A DNA stretch of 9,898 nt, taken from NCBI GenBank assembly GCA_029979325.1, contig JAPOHS010000037.1, positions 1 to 9,898 of the forward strand, read 5' to 3'. Below are positions 5,842-9,898 of the stretch, one piece after another. The translations under genes were made by a program, and so were the position numbers. Below the pieces are notes generated by a model. It was not told where the DNA came from. It worked only from the letters and a program-made list of their open reading frames with translations, and did no database searches. Every line of letters starts with the position of its first letter. Position 1 is the first letter of the stretch. This DNA comes from Pseudomonadota bacterium (lineage in GTDB: Bacteria > Pseudomonadota > Gammaproteobacteria > UBA11654).

Positions 5842-8145
5842 ATGGGGAAAATTGGTAAAAATTTACTGATCATTTTGATTCTGATTTTAATCGGTTCATC
5901 GGCTTTCATACTTACAACCTCACCCCATAGCTATAAAAAATTCACCACTGACTATTATGATACCAATCCATTCACGAGCCAAGATCCTACAAACATAAAT
6001 AGACCCATTGAGCTAGCAGAGGGCAGTTCAAAACAAATACTTTGGGATGATCAGCATGTTCACACCACTTATTCCATGGATGCATTTTATATATCTCTGC
6101 CACTTATGCATGGTTCTAGAGGTGCTTTTCCACCAGCCTTTGCATGTGATTATGCACGGTTTATTTCTCAAATTGATTTTTATGTTTTGACCGATCATGC
6201 AGAATCATACACTCCAAGAACATGGAAAGACCAAGTTGACAGCGTAAGGCAATGCAATGCAATTTCTGGTGAGGAGAATCCCGATCTGGTTGCTTTCATT
6301 GGATGGGAATGGACACAAGCTGGAAATACGCCAGAAGATCACTATGGTCATCACAACGTATTTTTCAAAGACTATAAAGAAGGTCAAATTCCAGACAGAC
6401 CAATAGCTGCTGGCGGGACGATTGCACTGATTCTGAGAATTCAATTGGCAGATGCAAATCGTAATTTATTTCTATTTGATCCAGTGAATAGTGAATATTA
6501 TTTTTCTTTCGGTGATTTTCTTGATGCAATTTTAGAGACAGATGCTTGCCAAGAGGGGTTGCCATCAAATTATTTACCAAAAGATTGTTGGGAAACTGCA
6601 GCGACCCCAGCAGAACTATATGGAAAACTTGACGACTGGGGATTTGAAGCCGAGGTAATACCACACGGAACAACATGGGGTTTTTATACTCCACAGGCAG
6701 CTTCATGGGAAGAATATGTATTAGATCAGGATAATATCAGGCCTGATTACTCGAGTTTAATTGAGCTCTACTCAGGGCATGGAAACTCAGAACAATTCTT
6801 TGATTTTAAAGAAGTGGATTTCAATGAAAATGGTGAAATGATTTGTCCTGAGCCCACTGATAATTATTTGCCAACTTGTCATCAAGCAGCAGTAATCAAT
6901 AAGAAAAGATGCTTAGAGGAAGGTAAATCACAAGAATACTGTGAACAATTGGCTGAGGATACAAAAAAACGCGTCAATGAGTTTCCAGGAGCCACTGGAA
7001 TAAGAGCTCTTTTTGGTTCGAATGATGACGAATGGCTTGATGCGGGACAAGCCAGAGGCGCCTATCTCCCAGCATTTAATTACCGACCTAAAAAATCTGT
7101 CCAATATGGCTTGGCTCTGAGAAACAATGATTATGAGGCAGGTAAGGAACGGTTCCAATGGGGCTTTATTGGATCTAGTGATACCCATACAGCAAGAGCT
7201 GGACATGGTTTTAAACAATTACTCCGTGTTGGCAGCACTGAGGCGAGAGGCGCGGTCAGTAAGAGGTGGAGAAAACTTCTAAATACAGTAACAGCTGAAA
7301 AAACAGAATCTGGGCTAAGAACACTTGAAGAACTCAATGAACTGCAAGGTGCTTCTCCAATAGATGTTGAAAGACAGGCTAGTTTCTGGTCTTTGGGTGG
7401 ACTCATGGCTGTTCATTCAGAAGGCAGAGATCGAGAATCAATCTGGCAAGCGATGAAACGAAAAGAAGTTTATGCAACAACAGGTCATCGAATCCTTCTT
7501 CATTTTGACTTGATGAATGAAGACAGTCTAAAACCTATGGGAAGCTTTGTAGAGTCAAATACCAATCCAAAATTCCGAGTAAAAGCTGTGGGTTCTTTCA
7601 AACAACTTCCCGGATGTCCAGATTATGTTTACGAAGCGCTCTCAGAAAAAAGGCTTCAAAAAATCTCTGATGGTGAGTGCTATCATCCTTCCGATGAACG
7701 TTATCGATTAGAAAGAATTGAGGTGATTAAAATCACGCCACAAAATAATAAAGATGAAGACCCTTCAACGCTGATCTTTGATACATGGAAAACATTTGAG
7801 TGTGACTCCAGTCAAATTGAATGTGAGATTGAATTCGTAGATGATGATTTTAAAAATCAACAAAGAGATGCTGTGTATTATGTGAGAGTCATTGAAGAAG
7901 ATACGTTATTAGTCAATGGGAGTAATTTTCGAACTCAATTTGATGCCGATGGTCATCCAATCTCAGTCGACCCATGTTACGCTGATTACAGGGAAGACTA
8001 TGAAGAAGAGTGCCTAGGGCCAGGAGGTCATAGAGCATGGTCATCACCCATATTTGTTGATTATAAGGAAAAAGTAAGCACTGATATCATGGTCAGTGAG
8101 TTAAATAATATCCCTCAGGAAAATGAAAAATCTAATGTTAACTAA
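5842..8145 (+). CDS. Membrane-anchored DUF3604 (PHP-like metallohydrolase) protein
   Basis: This 767-residue protein has an N-terminal hydrophobic anchor or signal at about 8-26 and a large exported domain of the DUF3604 family, related to PHP phosphoesterases. Putative metal ligands are all present: H72 and H74 (DDQHVHTTYS), D118 and H119 with E121 (LTDHAE), E156 (GWEWTQ), H170-H171 (GHHNV), H275 (IPHGTTWG), and D447 with H449 (SSDTHTA). The segment KEVYATTGHRILLHFD is the family's conserved C-terminal part, followed by a beta-rich tail. The reaction is unknown; a metal-dependent hydrolase is the best reading. Fourteen cysteines all lie outside the anchor, many spaced as pairs, which suits an oxidising periplasm. 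It overlaps the next gene by 23 bp and follows the HupE-like gene, consistent with shared metal or envelope function. The family call is firm and the function is inferred. Confidence 0.88.
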   Translation: MGKIGKNLLIILILILIGSSAFILTTSPHSYKKFTTDYYDTNPFTSQDPTNINRPIELAEGSSKQILWDDQHVHTTYSMDAFYISLPLMHGSRGAFPPAFACDYARFISQIDFYVLTDHAESYTPRTWKDQVDSVRQCNAISGEENPDLVAFIGWEWTQAGNTPEDHYGHHNVFFKDYKEGQIPDRPIAAGGTIALILRIQLADANRNLFLFDPVNSEYYFSFGDFLDAILETDACQEGLPSNYLPKDCWETAATPAELYGKLDDWGFEAEVIPHGTTWGFYTPQAASWEEYVLDQDNIRPDYSSLIELYSGHGNSEQFFDFKEVDFNENGEMICPEPTDNYLPTCHQAAVINKKRCLEEGKSQEYCEQLAEDTKKRVNEFPGATGIRALFGSNDDEWLDAGQARGAYLPAFNYRPKKSVQYGLALRNNDYEAGKERFQWGFIGSSDTHTARAGHGFKQLLRVGSTEARGAVSKRWRKLLNTVTAEKTESGLRTLEELNELQGASPIDVERQASFWSLGGLMAVHSEGRDRESIWQAMKRKEVYATTGHRILLHFDLMNEDSLKPMGSFVESNTNPKFRVKAVGSFKQLPGCPDYVYEALSEKRLQKISDGECYHPSDERYRLERIEVIKITPQNNKDEDPSTLIFDTWKTFECDSSQIECEIEFVDDDFKNQQRDAVYYVRVIEEDTLLVNGSNFRTQFDADGHPISVDPCYADYREDYEEECLGPGGHRAWSSPIFVDYKEKVSTDIMVSELNNIPQENEKSNVN

Positions 8146-9646
8146 AAGAGACTTACTCAAATATGGCACAAGCCTACTGACTGCTGCTGCCCTTCCCTAT
8201 CCCTACCAAGCGGCACTTGCTAAGGAAGAATGGGATACAATTATTATTGGTGCAGGAACCGCAGGCATACCTGCTGCAATATTTGCCGCTGAAAGGGGTC
8301 TAAAGGTACTTGTATTAGAAAAAGCTTCTGTCATCGGCGGCACACTTTTTGTATCTACTGGTCAGATCAGTGGTGCTGGAACAGTCTTTCAAGAAAGAAA
8401 GGGGATCAAAGATTCCCCTGATCAACATTACGATGACATCATGAGACTGAATCACAATACCTCTGATCCTGCTCTTACGAGAATACTGGCTGACCATGCC
8501 GGTCCAACGATTAATTGGCTCGCAGCCAATGGCTATACAATTTTTGATAACCATCCTGTGAAGAAAATGGCACATGATGCTTTCTCTGTAGCCAGATATC
8601 AACAAGGGCCTCAGGGAGCGACATCACCATGGGGTGGTGGTTTAGCAATACTCAATGCTATGAAACCTTTATTTGATCGAGCGGTTAATAAGGGCTCGAT
8701 TACGATTCTCTTAGAAACCAGTGCGGTTGATCTTATTCAATCTAGAAATAGAGAAATCAATGGTGTTGTCACAAAAAATAAAGATGGCAAATATCTAGAA
8801 TATAAAAGCAGAAGTGTCATTCTTGCATCAGGAGGATGTGCAGCAAATCCTAGAATGTATGAAGAACTCCATGGTGTTCCGCTCTATTGCCAAATGGCTT
8901 ATCCTCAGAGTCAAGGGGCTGGCTTGATACTTGGTCAATCAGTCGGAGGATATTTAAGGGGTGGAGAAAAATACTCACCGCTTTATGGCATGATTTTGTC
9001 AGATGATAAGGTTCCATCGACTCCTTATGGTGTAGCTATTAATGTCATAGAACGTCAACCATGGGAAATACTGGTCAACTCAGATGGAAAAAGATTTGTT
9101 CAAGAAGATCATGAAAGCGTGGATCACATAGAGCATCAGATTGGCAAACAGTCCGCACACCGACATTGGACAATAATGGATCAGAAAATGCTCAATGAAA
9201 TGCCTCCAATGATCTATGACTGGAGTAATGAGAGGATCATGAATGAAGCCGATAATCACATCATGTTCAAAAGTGGATCAAGCATAAGAGAATTGGCCAT
9301 CAAAACAGGGCTTAACCCGATGAATCTTGAAAATACAGTCGCTGATTTCAACCAAAAAATTAAAAGCAAACAAGCGGATTCATTTGGAAGACTGCATCGC
9401 CCACTGCCCATTGAAGAAGGACCATTCTATTCAGTCAGAATGAGTGGTTGGAGCCTTTGTTCATTTGCTGGATTGGGGGTAAATGAAAATTTTGAGGTCA
9501 TCAAAGCTTCTGGAGAACCCATTAAAAATCTTTACGCAATCGGTGAAGTAATCGGGTTTGGGGCAACTTCAGGAAATGCTTATGTCAATGGAATGGGCGT
9601 CACGCCTGCGCTGACTTATGGACGACTTCTCGGTCAGAGAATCTAA
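8123..9646 (+). CDS. Exported FAD-dependent dehydrogenase (FAD_binding_2, fumarate reductase/ketosteroid dehydrogenase type)
   Basis: This protein of 507 residues starts with a Tat-like signal. It has TKRDLLKYG at 7-15 (a KR variant of the twin-arginine motif), a hydrophobic run, and an AALA cut site near 30-33. The FAD dinucleotide fold follows immediately: IIIGAGTAGIPAA at 40-52, an acidic strand end (LVLEKA), then IGGTLFVSTG. SGGCAANPRMYEE near 236-248, ILVNSDGKRFVQED near 314-327, and the C-terminal GEVIGFGATSGNAYVNGMGVTPA pattern near 473-495 are typical of the flavin subunit of fumarate reductases, flavocytochromes c and 3-ketosteroid Delta1-dehydrogenases. It should oxidise or reduce a C-C bond in the envelope; the substrate cannot be read. 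The start overlaps the DUF3604 gene by 23 bp, with AGGA only 2 bases upstream. The in-frame ATG at 8135 has AGGA 14 bases upstream, and both starts keep the KR motif. Confidence 0.88.
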   Translation: MKNLMLTKRDLLKYGTSLLTAAALPYPYQAALAKEEWDTIIIGAGTAGIPAAIFAAERGLKVLVLEKASVIGGTLFVSTGQISGAGTVFQERKGIKDSPDQHYDDIMRLNHNTSDPALTRILADHAGPTINWLAANGYTIFDNHPVKKMAHDAFSVARYQQGPQGATSPWGGGLAILNAMKPLFDRAVNKGSITILLETSAVDLIQSRNREINGVVTKNKDGKYLEYKSRSVILASGGCAANPRMYEELHGVPLYCQMAYPQSQGAGLILGQSVGGYLRGGEKYSPLYGMILSDDKVPSTPYGVAINVIERQPWEILVNSDGKRFVQEDHESVDHIEHQIGKQSAHRHWTIMDQKMLNEMPPMIYDWSNERIMNEADNHIMFKSGSSIRELAIKTGLNPMNLENTVADFNQKIKSKQADSFGRLHRPLPIEEGPFYSVRMSGWSLCSFAGLGVNENFEVIKASGEPIKNLYAIGEVIGFGATSGNAYVNGMGVTPALTYGRLLGQRI

Positions 9647-9898
9647 GCTTCCTCAACAGAACTTCTTAAATACTCTTTTGTGAGCCAAGCGCTATAAAAG
9701 ACTAGTGAAAATACAATGGTGCTGGCCATCAATCTCAAATCAAAAGGAATTGCCAAAAGGTATGTTTGAAAAAGTGAGCTTTCATCATGGCCATTCAGAT
9801 AAACACCAAAGTTAACAACAATATGCCAAATCATTACACTGCTTACAGAGTATTTCATTAAAGAAAGCAATGAACCCTTTGACTGATAATTGGAGATC
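9643..9898 (-). CDS. Small two-helix membrane protein, C-terminal part; N-terminus outside the window
   Basis: The frame is open from the right window edge to the TAG at 9645-9643, giving at least 84 residues. Two hydrophobic segments are visible. One is near the start (SVSSVMIWHIVVNFGVYL) and one follows a polar loop (LRLMASTIVFSLVFYSAWL), ending in a charged tail (TKEYLRSSVEEA). I do not recognise the family. In-frame TTG at 9870 and ATG at 9858 could be starts, but neither has a convincing ribosome site, and the frame continues upstream without a stop. The true start is therefore probably beyond the window. It is convergent with the flavoprotein gene, and the two stop codons share the four bases CTAA at 9643-9646. 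Size, hydrophobic pattern and lack of antisense overlap with another gene support a real gene. Confidence 0.6.
   Translation of the reverse strand, partial: ISNYQSKGSLLSLMKYSVSSVMIWHIVVNFGVYLNGHDESSLFQTYLLAIPFDLRLMASTIVFSLVFYSAWLTKEYLRSSVEEA

Noticed and set aside
6205..7406. Minus-strand open frames of 79-113 codons inside the DUF3604 gene
   Set aside because: They are antisense to continuous, motif-rich coding sequence, with no independent support.

Overview
The window is AT-rich (roughly 38-40% G+C by eye) and gene-dense, with short or negative gaps between genes and no RNA gene, insertion sequence or CRISPR. Spinster-like MFS, DltE-type SDR, Alr4036-type flavoprotein, DUF4442, HupE/UreJ and DUF3604 families together suggest a low-GC, probably marine, gammaproteobacterium. 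This assignment is inference from gene content; there is no marker gene here. || Layout. (1) 1-1130, minus strand: an Alr4036-type PNPOx-like flavoprotein (501-1130) followed 42 bp downstream by the start of a short-chain dehydrogenase (1-458) that runs off the left edge. The visible end of the SDR does not look like an SDR. (2) 1181-2755, plus strand: a large Spinster-like MFS permease, divergent from the flavoprotein. (3) 2784-3728, minus strand: two hotdog-fold thioesterase-type genes 12 bp apart, convergent with the permease. (4) 3765-9646, plus strand: a four-gene run that is almost certainly one transcript. It holds a membrane-anchored SurA/PpiC-like foldase, a HupE/UreJ-type membrane protein, a membrane-anchored DUF3604 (PHP-like) protein, and a flavoprotein dehydrogenase with a Tat-like signal. 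Gaps are 6 bp and 19 bp, then a 23-bp overlap. (5) 9643-9898, minus strand: the end of a small two-helix membrane protein whose stop overlaps the flavoprotein stop by 4 bp. || How the genes may work together. All four products of the plus-strand run carry N-terminal export or anchor signals and point to the cell envelope. The DUF3604 protein keeps a full set of PHP-like metal ligands and has 14 cysteines outside its anchor. The HupE-like protein keeps the family's membrane histidine motifs and has an extra histidine cluster in its exported domain. A working hypothesis is an envelope module in which the HupE-like protein handles metal, the foldase helps the large cysteine-rich metalloprotein fold, and the flavoprotein acts on the same or a linked substrate. 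The substrate is unknown. The left half (SDR, flavoprotein, MFS permease, two thioesterases) looks like small-molecule or acyl-CoA metabolism, but no named pathway can be assigned.
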